Positions 1 to 10,575 of a DNA stretch of 64,000 nt are shown here, one piece after another. Below the pieces are notes generated by a model that worked only from the letters and a program-made list of their open reading frames with translations, did not search any database and was not told where the DNA came from. Within the stretch, counting starts at the first letter, position 1. Each line of letters opens with the position of its first letter. The DNA is taken from assembly GCA_010909165.1 (NCBI GenBank), contig VJWM01000117.1:832501-896500 (forward strand), written 5' to 3'. A program made the translations under genes and the position numbers. The stretch is from Anthoceros angustus (lineage: Eukaryota > Streptophyta > Anthocerotopsida > Anthocerotales > Anthocerotaceae).

Positions 1-314
1 AGCGGGCGGCGCACATGGTGGCCAGTTCTCATGGAGCAATCAGGACATTTCCTGGAAGCTTTGGGTTTGAACTGTTTCTTATCATAAGTTCGATGCATGT
101 ATGTTGTTTCAGTCTTGGGTGGCATGAATTCACAGAGTCATCATAAGAGCTGCGAGGTAGCCAACGTGTCTGATCGGCCGCTTGAGAGGCATGTGCTTGG
201 TGACGATTGCAGGCCATTGATTCCTGCTGTAGTGGCCGGCCCTTGATCCTTGATGATATCTGTGACAGAGAGTGGAGGTGGCTGTGATCCAAATCCTTCT
301 AAACTAGTTGATGC
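1..314. other. no supported gene
   Basis: Only short unsupported reading frames are present. I see no repeat, RNA gene or motif here. The degenerate PPR remnant starts just downstream. Confidence 0.5.
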
Positions 315-985
315 TTGAAAACTTGCGGCAAAGTGCGAGTTGGGTGTAACGATCTAATCAGTGCACTTCACAGTCTGCTTTCAAATGAAGTTCTCAGGTC
401 ATCCGAACAGAAAGATGTGCGGCGGTGCATTGCGGCGAGGGGCGCTTCGCCTAAAATCCGTGAAGAAACACGGAAGGTGATGTGGTCTTTGGCGGCACTG
501 GTGGTCATGTACTCCAAATGTGGGAGCCTGGATGATGGTCGGAGAGTTTTCATATGTCTGCTGGTGGTGCAAAGTCACCAGGGGGCTGGTGATTCACAGT
601 CAGCAGTATTTCCGACTGATGGTGGAAGACCATGGCATCACTCCTGCTGCCTGTGCCGGCCGTGGACAGCATTGGGAGCCTGCGAAACCTCACGGGCGCC
701 TGCAAGAAGCCTTCTAGACTTCGAATACGCGCTCAGGCCTGTGCTTGAGCAGGGGAAGCAAGCTGCCTCACGTGGGTATGCTGAAAAGCTTGCTTTCGCA
801 TTTGGGCTGCTGGCACATCTTAGCTTGTTACTAAAAGAATCATGGGACGTACGATGACTGTCACAGTGGGACCAATATCGTGTCTCGGGTTGAGAAACGT
901 GAGATCATAGTGCGAGATGCACACCGTGTTCATCCCCTTGTAAAAGGACGCTGTTCCTGTGGCGATGGCCACTAGGCTGGTCTTG
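315..985 (+). pseudogene. PPR-DYW protein remnant
   Basis: An organelle RNA-editing type PPR gene in decay. A recognisable PPR repeat piece lies at about 482-552 (…VVMYSKCGSLDDGRRVF). The extreme C-terminus of a DYW domain lies at about 868-978, in another frame, with the conserved stretch EKREIIVRDAHR followed by CSCGDGH in place of the usual C-S-C-G-D-Y-W end. Between them the frame is broken and no repeat can be read. The catalytic HxE part of the DYW domain is not visible. The same arrangement recurs at 16.2-17.1 kb, so this is one of two diverged copies. In life such proteins bind organelle transcripts and deaminate C to U. This copy cannot encode one. Confidence 0.7.
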
Positions 986-1200
986 TTCCATGGAACAATG
1001 TGAGCATGCAGCTCACATCGCTCTTGTTCTTGCTGCTGCAAATCTTGCACCTTGGACAAGCTCAGGAGGAGTTGTCGCAAGTCGACTGATTTCAGATGTA
1101 CACATCATCTACTTCATGCCAGGAATTTGAATCACGTCAAGGCTCTCTGGTCCATCTAACCTAAGCATGCCACATTCACCCACTCTTCTTCACATGTGAG
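868..1200 (+). repeat. PPR 3' flank shared with 16.97-18.69 kb
   Basis: The DYW end and the following non-coding sequence match the second PPR remnant. Shared pieces include GACAAGCTCAGGAG at 1057-1070 and 17542-17556. The stretch around 1111-1200 (TCCATCTAACCTAAGCATG) has a counterpart at 18601-18690. The second copy is interrupted by extra sequence, so this is an old segmental duplication rather than a simple repeat. Confidence 0.65.
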
Positions 1201-1490
1201 ATGAGTCCTGGGTGCCAAAAATGCCGAAACGAAAGCAGCCTACATATACATACATAGGTATACGACCATCTAATCTTGGATCAGGAAAAGAGGCGCGGGG
1301 ACTGTCTGGTGGGAGCGGCGTCTCGAGTATCTTGGAGAAGAAGAAGAAGAAGAAGAGAGCAATCAGAGACTGGCATTGCGCATTGGAGGCAAAGGCAGGC
1401 AGGCTCCAGGAAGCGGATTGAGAGGAGGCGATCCGGATTTTTCAAAGATGGCATCTCGCACGCGCCAGAAGTAACACTGCCTCGCTCGCC
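1201..1490. other. non-coding stretch with GAA microsatellite
   Basis: No gene supported. It contains a GAA trinucleotide run at about 1335-1357. ORFs on both strands across the run are low-complexity shadows. Confidence 0.5.
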
Positions 1491-2832
1491 ATGCCCAAAT
1501 TCGAAGTGCAGGCATTGCAAGTCCGACCCTCGGATCAAGCCTTGGTAAGGCACAAGCCGCCGATTGGGGCGAAGTTTTGGGCAAGGAGGAAGGCGCCGCC
1601 CACCGGGTCGAGAGCTCGTGGAAACGCCGAGGCGAGGTGGAGATGGAACGGGTGGCGTCCGTCGACCCATGACGGGCAGGTCAGGGCGCTCCATCTCCCT
1701 GACGATGAGGTTGGAGGCGCCTCCTACACGAGCGGGGGGACGACGCAACGGGATTCCGTTGTACATGAAGGGATGTTCGTGCATCCGGCCTCGGCGAGAG
1801 CGAGCAATGGTTGGAAAATCAGCAAGCTGAAGTGTCCGGTCCACCGAGCCATGGCAAGGATACTCGTTGGGCTTCTTGCACGCAAAAAGGACAATTATCT
1901 TTCTACCTGCTTGGCAGGGTTTTTAGGGAAGATTGTGAAGGGAGAGATGATTGATTGGGGGACTACAATGTGGGATATGGTAAGTGAACGTAAGAATTTG
2001 GAAAAGAGTTATCAAGAAGGCGTCTCATATGTCGGCCTTCCTTGTACATCTATACTACGGAAATGAAGTTTTGAAGCCGGAGGAAGAGGAGGATGCACTT
2101 TTTGAAGTAAGAATGATGGAAGAGGAGACCGACGAGGATGCCTCATATTACTATGAGGAGCATGAGCAAAGAGAAGGAGAGGGAGAAGACTGCTACACGA
2201 AAGTGGGTTCCGAGGCCCCTACAATGGTGTCCCCTAAACTAGAAGAGCTTGACAATGTGCCCTCGAAGGATGAGGTCATGAGAGCTGTTATGTTGATGGA
2301 TCATTGGAACGATCCTTCTACACAGCGTATCCTGCTGACTATTCCCAGGCTTCTACGAACCCTGGAGCAAGATGAGTTGGAGTTGGACAGGCTGAAGAAA
2401 AAGTCTCACTCCTGGACATGTGCCTTAGCTGCGCGAAATGTAGAAGCGGAGCAAGGTCGTTTGCAGGAAATGAAGGAGCTGAGAGAACAAGTGAAGAAAC
2501 TTCAATGTTGTATGATGAATTTGAAGACCAAGTTATCTCTCCAAATGAAGCAGAATGAAGAATTGAGTTCCAGATTGCATGAAGAAGCAACACAATCCTT
2601 GATATTTCTGGTGGAGAGGGATGAAGCAAAAGCTCAAAACCCAATGGGGCCTGAGTGGAAGACGTTCTCCAAGAAGCTAATCCCTCAAATTGTGTTGATG
2701 AAGGACACACTAAAAGATTTACACGGGAAGCATATTCAAGAAATGAGGGAATGCTTTGCTATGATTGTGGAGGGTCACTCTTCGCGTGATGCTGAAGCTA
2801 AGAACATGAACCTGGGTGCCAATCGCGGATGA
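1491..2832 (+). CDS. acidic coiled-coil protein, frame-broken
   Basis: Two overlapping plus-strand frames (1491-2066 and 1984-2832) appear to be one protein split by a single indel near 2000. The first part ends in an aliphatic segment (LVGLLARKKDNYLS, then EMIDWGTTMWDM). The second has a strongly acidic stretch (EEEEDALFEVRMMEEE, then YYYEEHEQREGEGED) and a long Lys/Glu/Leu-rich region at 2350-2620 expected to form a coiled coil. I do not recognise the family with confidence. The style resembles hypothetical proteins that accompany plant retroelements. The frame stops 10 bases before the LTR retrotransposon at 2843. Acidic reading frame resumes directly after the element at 13602, so the element may have split this gene. 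Confidence 0.5.
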
Positions 2833-2842
2833 GTCAAAATCT

Positions 2843-4061
2843 TGTCGCGCGACTTTTCGATGGCCGGCCGGCCGCAAATCCGTGTCGTTGTAGGAAGAGT
2901 CCGTTCCCAAGGGAATGATAGGCTCCGTTTACCGCGTTTGAGTGATTCCTACCGTCCTTAGCGCTCGTTCGACCTCAACACACACATACTCCTAACTACT
3001 CACAAGCGTTCACCGTCTGAGGCCCGGTATGGCCAAGCGTTTAAGGACTCGTTCAGCGTCGTATCGTTCCACGTCCTCACGATCGATCCTTTTCCTCCTC
3101 ACGCTACACTCCTCGGTCTTAGAAAAGACGCCGGGTTACCTGACTCCGGATCCCTCAAAATCGTTCACGGAGCCTCTCCGTCCGGGCTCTGCGCCCTCCG
3201 GAGTTCCTCGGCTCAGCGTTCAGTCCGCGGTGCGGGGCACGGCGGCTCGGGCGAACACGTCACCGATCACCCTTCCACGCACACACCACAACGCTAGTCC
3301 GCCACGGGACCTTGATCAATCTCCCGGGTAGCCGTTGCACCCGGTGACTCGGGACTCACGTTAGCAAGAAGACTCACAAAGGTCTGCAAGAACGCGGCAT
3401 CAACACCAAGAGAAAGATGATTTACTAAGACCTCGGCCCTCTTATCTGCGCCCAAGGCGGCGTCTTTATTACACCCCAATTACGGTGATAGCCGGTATAC
3501 CTAATCGACCGCCTACCATCCTATTTCCTCCCCTATCTCCATCTAGGTGGGAAGGTCCCGGCCCGCCTCGGATGGGTGGTCCAATCCCGTCGGCGGTTGT
3601 GGCGCGCAATCGGATGATCCGTGAGGCGGGCCCTCCTCTCCGGAATCCTGTCGGGGTTGGGCTGGCGGTGCGACCGCGGTTACCACGGCGTCATCCTCCT
3701 GCCTCCCCCACAGGTCCTTGTGGGGTGGGGCCACTATCTCACTCCCCTAAGCGTAAGTCGAAGGGGCTCCTCCTTCTTGCCCAGTCCAGGCCTCGAGGTC
3801 ACTGTCGACTCCCGAACTTGTCCCTCTGAGTAGGTGCTAGGTCGGACCTTGCTCTCGGGTCCGGACTGTGTTCCGGACTTATCCGGACTCTCCGGTAGTC
3901 CAGGAGCTTGCCATAGTGGTCAGGGTCCGTTGTTCACTCGGGGTATACTCCGAGCCTCGTCGGCGCTACCCCAATTTATTCCTCCTTTTAGCCTTATTTA
4001 TCCTTCAATCCTAAAAAGCGAAACCCTACTTATTTCTTAACTCCCGAGTGCATAGCCCACA
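2843..4061 (-). repeat. 3' LTR of the gypsy element
   Basis: About 1.22 kb that aligns along its length with 12353-13595. Shared blocks include AATCCGTGTCGTTGTAGGA near the left edge and CCTTCAATCCTAAAAA and GTGCATAGCCCACA near the right edge. The two LTRs differ by many small indels and substitutions, so the insertion is not recent. Confidence 0.85.
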
Positions 4062-4082
4062 TACTCCCTTCTCATCATTGGC
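4062..4082 (-). promoter_or_regulatory. polypurine tract
   Basis: Read on the minus strand, GATGAGAAGGGAGTA abuts the LTR start TGTGGGC. Its position immediately 5' of the 3' LTR is that of the plus-strand primer of reverse transcription. Confidence 0.55.
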
Positions 4083-4329
4083 GTCTCGCCAACACTAAGC
4101 ATGATACTTCTTCACCCGTTCACGTGGGCAGCGACTCTCCATCTAGGCATCGTGGGACGGACCCGTTGTCATATACTTGCACCACTTAGTGCGGACCCAT
4201 CCATCTCGGTGAAGTTTGCACGGAAAATGCATGTAACGACTATCATAAAGGAGGCGGGTCCCCTTTACATACTCACGATTCGCGATCGTGCCAAATCTTT
4301 TGGTTTTGCACTGCATCTTGGTGAGCTTC

Positions 4330-5400
4330 TTCCTCCTCTGTGTCTTGAACAAACCCCAAGAGTCGCTCGATGGCTTTCCTCTTGTCGGTCTCCTTCCATC
4401 ATTACTCGAAAAGTGGGCACTTCAAACTCTCGGCATTACGGAGAGTGTCGTAGGTCAAGTAAGGGGTCCGTTGTGTGGTCACCTTCTCTGCTGTCGGGCA
4501 TACAGTGCGGATGGCGACTTGGTATCGATCATGGGCGTAGTTCATGTGAGTTTATTCGAGATCCTGCGGATGAGCCCATTTGTCTTCTCTGTCGACCCAT
4601 TGGCCTTAGGATTGTAGGGTGCCGTCTTGCGATGATTGATGCGAAATACTCCGTCATGGCGGCCACCACATCATTAAGGAAATGGGTTCCCCTATCACTT
4701 ACCAAGCTACGGCGGACATCCGTGCGGGTTATGATGTTCTCGTGAATTTAGTATTTTGCGAGTCCGTTCTTGTCGCCACCGCCTCTACCCACAGTGCGAT
4801 GGTCCGTTGCCACGGGATGTATCTCCTTTGTGTGTGTCTTGTCGTGGGGTATAGGTCCAACAAAGTCAATACCCCACTTTTGAAGGTGCGGTGCCAATAT
4901 CGGTACTAGCGGCCTTTGTCGTCGGGGTTGGCTTTCCGATCCGACAAGCATCACACTTCTTCTAAGCGGTGGGTGTCCCCATACATTGTTGGCCACCGGT
5001 ATCCGCTTCAAAATCTTTTGGTGGTGACTGTCTTTGCGTAGTGTCCTCCCCAATCCTTCGTGCATTGAGCTCCTGTCTCTGCGGTTGCAAGTACCTTCGT
5101 TCTACTCCGTCCGGCCCTAATTTGAACACACACCGTTGTACATTACGAAGGGTCGAGCATAGTGCACGAATGCCTCCCTCATCACAGTGATTTTGAGCTC
5201 CATTCCCAGTACGCTCCATTTCTTCGTGGGTCGGACGGCGCGGACCCTCCCTTCTCAACACTAAGGCTGCGATTCTCGTAGCTTGGGGTTGGGTCGGTGG
5301 GCTCCTCCGGTTGTACTTTTCTGCGGCAACCAATGTCTCATCCAGGAGCGCATCTTCACGATCTCTCAACACCGCCTGTTTTCAATCGTGGAAATCGCAT
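4330..5400 (-). pseudogene. integrase remnant of the gypsy element
   Basis: The zinc-binding N-terminus is visible at about 4920-5070 (HHQKILKRIP, followed in another frame by CDACRIGKPTP). The catalytic core follows with KWGIDFVGPIP and VATDH at about 4790-4890, and a second core block with SDRGTHFLNDVV at about 4660-4710. The frame shifts at least four times between these blocks. The C-terminal part ends near 4330. The enzyme would join element cDNA to host DNA. This copy cannot produce it. Confidence 0.8.
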
Positions 5401-5760
5401 TTTGGTCTTGCCTCCCTTGTCTTGTTTCCACTTGACGTGAACTCCTGCGGCAACAATATCCACCTTGCTATCCGTCCGGACGGTCCGTCTTATTCACCGG
5501 ATGCTTGGTAAAGTGGTCTACATAGAACACAAACTCAGGTAGCGGTAGTGTCGAATTTCTTGGCATATACCATACCCGGTGCTTGGCTCTGTAGTTGTGT
5601 ATTTTCGTTCGCGTGGGTGGTACGTCCGGTAGTATACGGATAATCCCTTGTCGTCCTTGGCTCGGCACTACTCCGATAGCAAAAGCGGACACGTCTACAT
5701 ACACATGAAATTTCTTGCTCGAGTCCGGTCCTCTTAGAACCGGTGCGCTTACCAAGGTGT
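5400..5760 (-). pseudogene. RT-associated RNase H remnant
   Basis: The reading frame at 5468-5755 carries FHVYVDVSAFAIGVV, typical of the RT-linked RNase H start, and FVFYVDHFTKHPVNK, corresponding to the usual VxTDHxxLxxL region. The middle of the domain (the line with the tyrosine-rich ISRKLT motif) is scrambled by indels. It sits between RT and integrase, as in Ty3/gypsy elements. Confidence 0.8.
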
Positions 5761-7060
5761 TACATAAATCCGAAGGCCTCCTCTCGCTCCACGGACCGGT
5801 CCAAACCTCCTCCTTCCGGATTACATCAACTTAGCGCCCTCTTATAAAGTCCTTAATAAACCGTGGTAGTATCCCACCATTCGAAACCTCTCGGCTCCTT
5901 TAGGTTCGTCGGTGGTGGAGGCGGATGACCGGACCTTGTCTGGTCCACCTCGATTCCAGCAGCACCGATGTCGACAAGATTCCTCCGTCATTCCAAAGTA
6001 GCATTTCTCGGGTGTAGGCTCAATTGAGTCTCCGGCGCTCAAGCACCTTCTTAGATGTCCAAGGTGTTTGTCCTCCCCATGCACACAAAATCATCCGGGA
6101 ATATCTCCATGAAGTCCCTCGAGTCACGGAAGGCGTTGGTCACCATCGCATGAGCGACCACAGCGCTCGGTCATCCCAAAGGCACTTCTCTTGTAGGCAA
6201 GCGTACCCCACTCGTAGTGAAGGTCGTCTTGTCGGTCAAACTCCCTTAGGTGCAATTGGTTATATCCAGGTAGCCATCCGGAAGGAGTAAGTAGTCCGTC
6301 CACCTCGATTCCCCGCCGACACCCGATGTCCCAAGATTCCCTCCGTCATTCCAAAGTAGCATTTCTCGGTGTAGGCTCAATTGAGTCTCCCAGCGCCCAA
6401 GCACCTTCTTAGATGCCCAAGGTGTTTGTCCCGCCTCCCCATGCACACAAAATCATCCAGAATATCTCCATGAAGTCCTCGAAGTCACTAAGACGTTGGT
6501 CACCATACGCATGAACGACCTCGGCCCCGGCCATCCCAAAGGCACTTCTCTTGTAGGCAAACGCACACTCAGAGTGAAGGTCGCCTTGTCCCAAATCAAT
6601 TTAGGTGCAATTGGTTGTATCCGAGTAGCCATCCAGAAGGAGTAGTCCGTCCGCCCACCTTGTCCAAAATGTCGTCTGAATGGCATCGGAAGTGGTCCTT
6701 CTCGTTCTTGAGCTTCCTCAATCTTGGCATACCGAATTTGTCTGGTGTTTCTTGGGAACCACCACAATCGGCGCGACCCACTCATTTGACGATGGGGAAA
6801 ATGATGTCTGCCTCCGGTACTTATCAAGGACCTCCTTCACCTTGATCGAATACTTGGGGTTGAGCTTGTATTGTCGGATTGATTTGGCACGCTCCGGCTT
6901 CAAATCGATCTTATGCTCTCCCACTTCTTGAATGCCCTTCATGTCCGTGACCTTGAAGGCGAACACCTCATAAAACTCCCCAGCGGTAGTCCTTCCTTGG
7001 TCCGGAGGCATGCCTTTCTTAAACTTGAGAATTTGCTGGCGGACCTCCACTTCTTCCACG
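5760..7060 (-). pseudogene. reverse transcriptase remnant
   Basis: The RT entry is clear at about 6720-7060: FAFKVTDMKGIQ, EHKIDLKPERAKSIRQY and NEWVAPIVVVPKK. It is followed in shifted frames by FIDDILDK-like and GYNQLHLN pieces at 6596-6680. The YxDD catalytic box itself is not readable in any one frame. The downstream part contains a ~355 bp tandem duplication (5943-6660), so palm sequence is present twice. The duplication and frame breaks make this non-functional. Confidence 0.8.
5943..6660 (-). repeat. 355 bp tandem duplication inside RT
   Basis: Unit 1 5943-6297 and unit 2 6298-6660 both start GTCCACCTCGATTCC and both contain CTTCTCTTGTAGGCAA and GGTGCAATTGGTT. They differ by scattered substitutions and 1-3 nt indels, so the duplication predates part of the decay. 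Confidence 0.85.
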
Positions 7061-7446
7061 TCGTCCGGGTTCACCGTCTCCGTTCCGTCTTTGCCTCGCT
7101 GCGTCAAACCCCTCGTCCTCCTCTCGGGATCGTCCTCTCGCATCCCCATTCTGAAGAGCTCGTCGGAGGTGAATCGTGTTACTCCTTGATGTCCGCTTTT
7201 CCTTGGTCCGACTCTTGTTGTCTCCCCTTGTCTTTGGTCCGACCTCCTCTTCACTTCCTTCCTCCGGCCCGTTGTGGCGTTTACTCGAAAACAATCAACC
7301 ACTTCCGCCAAAGGCATCCATGATAGTCCATCTCCTCCTCGGACCGGCGGATCTTGGCGAAAAGTCGCCTCCTCGGAACTATCTTGTTCGTCGCTGGAGT
7401 CCTCCGAGGTATACCCGCCGGTAGTGCTCACGGTTTCCCACAATAG

Positions 7447-10400
7447 GTGTCCTTGCTCCGGTGATAGCAACCCTCCCTTCTCGCACCTTAGGGTCCCAGT
7501 CCGGCTTGAAGTGAATCTCCTTCCTTCCAAAGTGTAGCTTTATGCAGGCCAACCCGACCATGGCAGCAACACCTCATACCCTAATGGTCCGGCGGTTTGA
7601 TCACAACAAAATCCGGTTTGTAGGGTGCGGCTATGGTGGCCAAGACTCGGTTAACTCCCGCGGATCTCTTCTTGACATATACGCCATTCTCGAGTCTTCG
7701 TTGAGGTTGAAGGATGTGAAGCCCAATTTTTGGTCGGTGATGAGGTTGACTCGGACCCGTGTCCAGCAGTACATCCTTGATGATACATCCAATCTCCACT
7801 TGTACCACTGGCCACAGGTCGTATGGGACACCACCCTCACTTCCATGCTACCCTTCACGGCTTTGGTGCTCCGGTGGGTTTCCCTAACGGCCCCGGCGGA
7901 CCTCTTGTCGGTATTTGGGTTATCCCTCGGTGTCGAAAGGACACAGGTCTGCTGATTCATCATCGGTCGCCACATTAAAGGCGAGGCTTCTACCCCAATC
8001 GAGGATCCTGCTGCTGCGTCCTCATCCTCTCCCGGTCACTTGTTACGGTATTCTCCGGATGCTTGCGCATTTCCTCCTGCAACATCTCGGTCACCTCCGG
8101 ACTACGTCCGGTGGAAGCTAACGTCGCCGTCGCGGGAGGCCGTTCCTTCTCCACATCTGCCGGAGAACTTCCTTGGGTAATCCCTCGGCTGTCTGCCTCC
8201 TTCATCGGTCGGATCCTCTGCTGGTATTTGGTTTGATTGCCTTCCTCGGCGTCGTGGCCTTCCTCGATCTTGTTCTTCTTCAATGGCGCCTTTCTCGTCG
8301 CTCCTTCCTTGACTCTGAGTAGACACCTCAAGATTTCCACGACTCCTTCCTTCGACACCCCACCGTACCTTCTTGTTCTTTTCCATCTCGCGTACCTCAG
8401 GAATCTCTTCCCTCCATGGAGCATCTTGACTTGCCGTGCAGTGCAGTCTTAGGAGGTGGCGTTGGTGGTCGGGGTTCTCCGCTTGGTGTGGCATATCGTG
8501 TCCTTGCTCCGGTGATAGCAACCCTCCCTTCTCGCACCTTAGGGTCCCGTCCACCGGCTTGAAGTGAATCTCCTTCCTTCCAAAGTGTAGCTTTATGCAG
8601 GCCAACCCATGGCCGCCACACCTCATACCCTAATGGTCCGGCGGTTTGATCACAACAAAATCCGGTTTGTAGGGTGCGGCTATGGTGGCCAAGACTCGGT
8701 TAACTCCCGCGGATCTCTTCTTGACATATACGCCATTCTCGAGTCTTCGTTGAGGTTGAAGGATGTGAAGCCCAATTTTTGGTCGGTGATGAGGTTGACT
8801 CGGACCCGTGTCCAGCAGTACATCCTTGATGATACATCCAATCTCCACTTGTACCACTGGCCACAGGTCGTATGGGACACCACCCTCACTTCCATGCTAC
8901 CCTTCACGGCTTTGGTGCTCCGGTGGGTTTCCCTAACGGCCCGGCGGACCTCTTGTCGGTATTTGGGTTATCCCTCGGTGTCGAAAGGACACAGGTCTGC
9001 GATTCATCATCGGTCGCCACATTAAAGGCGAGGCTTCTACCCCAATCGAGGATCCTGCTGCTGCGTCCTCATCCTCTCCCGGTCACTTGTTACGGTATTC
9101 TCCGGATGCTTGCGCATTTCCTCCTGCAACATCTCGGTCACCTCCGGACTACGTCCGGTGGAAGCTAACGTCGCCGTCGCGGGAGGCCGTTCCTTCTCCA
9201 CATCTGCCGGAGAACTTCCTTGGGTAATCCCTCGGCTGTCTGCCTCCTTCATCGGTCGGATCCTCTGCTGGTATTTGGTTTGATTGCCTTCCTCGGCGTC
9301 GTGGCCTTCCTCGATCTTGTTCTTCTTCAATGGCGCCTTTCTCGTCGCTCCTTCCTTGACTCTGAGTAGACACCTCAAGATTTCCACGACTCCTTCCTTC
9401 GACACCCCACCTTCTTGTTCTTTTCCATCTCGCGTACCTCAGGAATCTCTTCCCTCCATGGAGCATCTTGACTTGCCGTGCAGTGCAGTCTTAGGAGGTG
9501 GCGTTGGTGGTCGGGGTTCTCCGCTTGGTGTGGCATATCGTGTCCTTGCTCCGGTGATAGCAACCTCCTTCTCGCACCTTAGGGTCCCGGTCCACCGGCT
9601 TGAATCTCCTTCCTTCCAAAGTGTAGCTTTATGCAGGCCAACCCGACCATGGCCGCAACACCTCATACCCTAATGGTCCGGCGGTTTGATCACAACAAAA
9701 TCCGGTTTGTAGGGTGCGGCTATGGTGGCCAAGACTCGGTTAACTCCCGCGGATCTCTTCTTGACATATACGCCATTCTCGAGTCTTCGTTGAGGTTGAA
9801 GGATGTGAAGCCCAATTTTCGTGCGTGGCTTGTGATGAGGTTGACTCGGACCCGTGTCCAGCAGTACATCCTTGATGATACATCCAATCTCCACTTGTAC
9901 CTGGCGCCCACAGGTCGTATGGGACACCACCCTCACTTCCTGTGCTACCCTTCACGGCTTTGGTGCTCGCTGGGTTTCCCTAACCCAGCGGACCTCTTGC
10001 GGTATTTGGGTTATCCCTCGGTATCGAAAGGACACAAGGTCTGCGATTCATCATCGGTCGCCACATTAAAGGCGAGGCTTCTACCCCAATCGAGGATCCT
10101 GCTGCTGCGTCCTCATCCTCTCCCGGTCACTTGGTATTCTCCGGATGCTTGCGCATTTCCTCCTGCAACATCTCGGTCACCTCGGACTACGTCCGGTGGA
10201 AACTGCGTCGCCGTCGCGGGAGGCACCGTTCCTTCTCCATCTGCAGGAGAACTTCCTTGGGTAATCCCTCGGCGAGCTGCCCGCCCTCCTTCATCGGTCG
10301 GATCCTCTGCTGGTATTTGGTTTGATTGCCTTCCTCGGCGTCGTGGCCTTCCTCGATCTTGTTCTTCTTCAATGGCGCCTTTCTCGTCGCTCCTTCCTTG

Positions 10401-10575
10401 ACTCAGTAGACACCTCAAGATTTCCCGACTCCCTTCCTTTCGACACCCCACCTTCTTGTTCTTTTCCATCTCGCGTACCTCAGGAATCTCTTCCCTCCAT
10501 GGAGCATCTTGCCGTCTGTGCAGTCTTAGGAGGTGGCGTTGGTGGTCGGGGTTCTCCGCTTGGTGTGGCATATCG
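7447..10575 (-). repeat. tandem triplication, ~1.04 kb unit
   Basis: Three head-to-tail copies start at 7447, 8498 and 9540 (each GTGTCCTTGCTCC; spacing 1051 and 1042) and end near 10575. Units 1 and 2 are nearly identical. Unit 3 has many small indels. Each unit holds the aspartic protease region and the adjoining charged gag-pol linker. The near identity of units 1 and 2 contrasts with the divergence between the LTRs. Confidence 0.92.
7500..8000 (-). pseudogene. retropepsin-like protease, first of three copies
   Basis: On the minus strand the frame at 7581-7808 reads IKDVLLDTG, the catalytic D-T-G of retroviral-type aspartic proteases. In the next frame it continues VNLITDQKLGFTSFNL, so a single indel separates the active site from the rest. 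Downstream FVVIKPPD and CIKLHFGRKEIHF fit the usual end of protease in gypsy elements. Copies 2 (about 8550-9050) and 3 (about 9600-10080) repeat the same D-T-G and the same break. Copy 3 carries extra changes. The enzyme would cleave the Gag-Pol polyprotein. Confidence 0.75.

Noticed and set aside
4101-4745. 214-residue plus-strand frame
   Set aside because: Antisense to the integrase core (SDRGTHFLND on the minus strand).
7542-10401. Long plus-strand frames (137-256 residues) repeated three times
   Set aside because: They are antisense shadows of the protease/gag region of the minus-strand retrotransposon. The DTG active site and linker lie on the minus strand.
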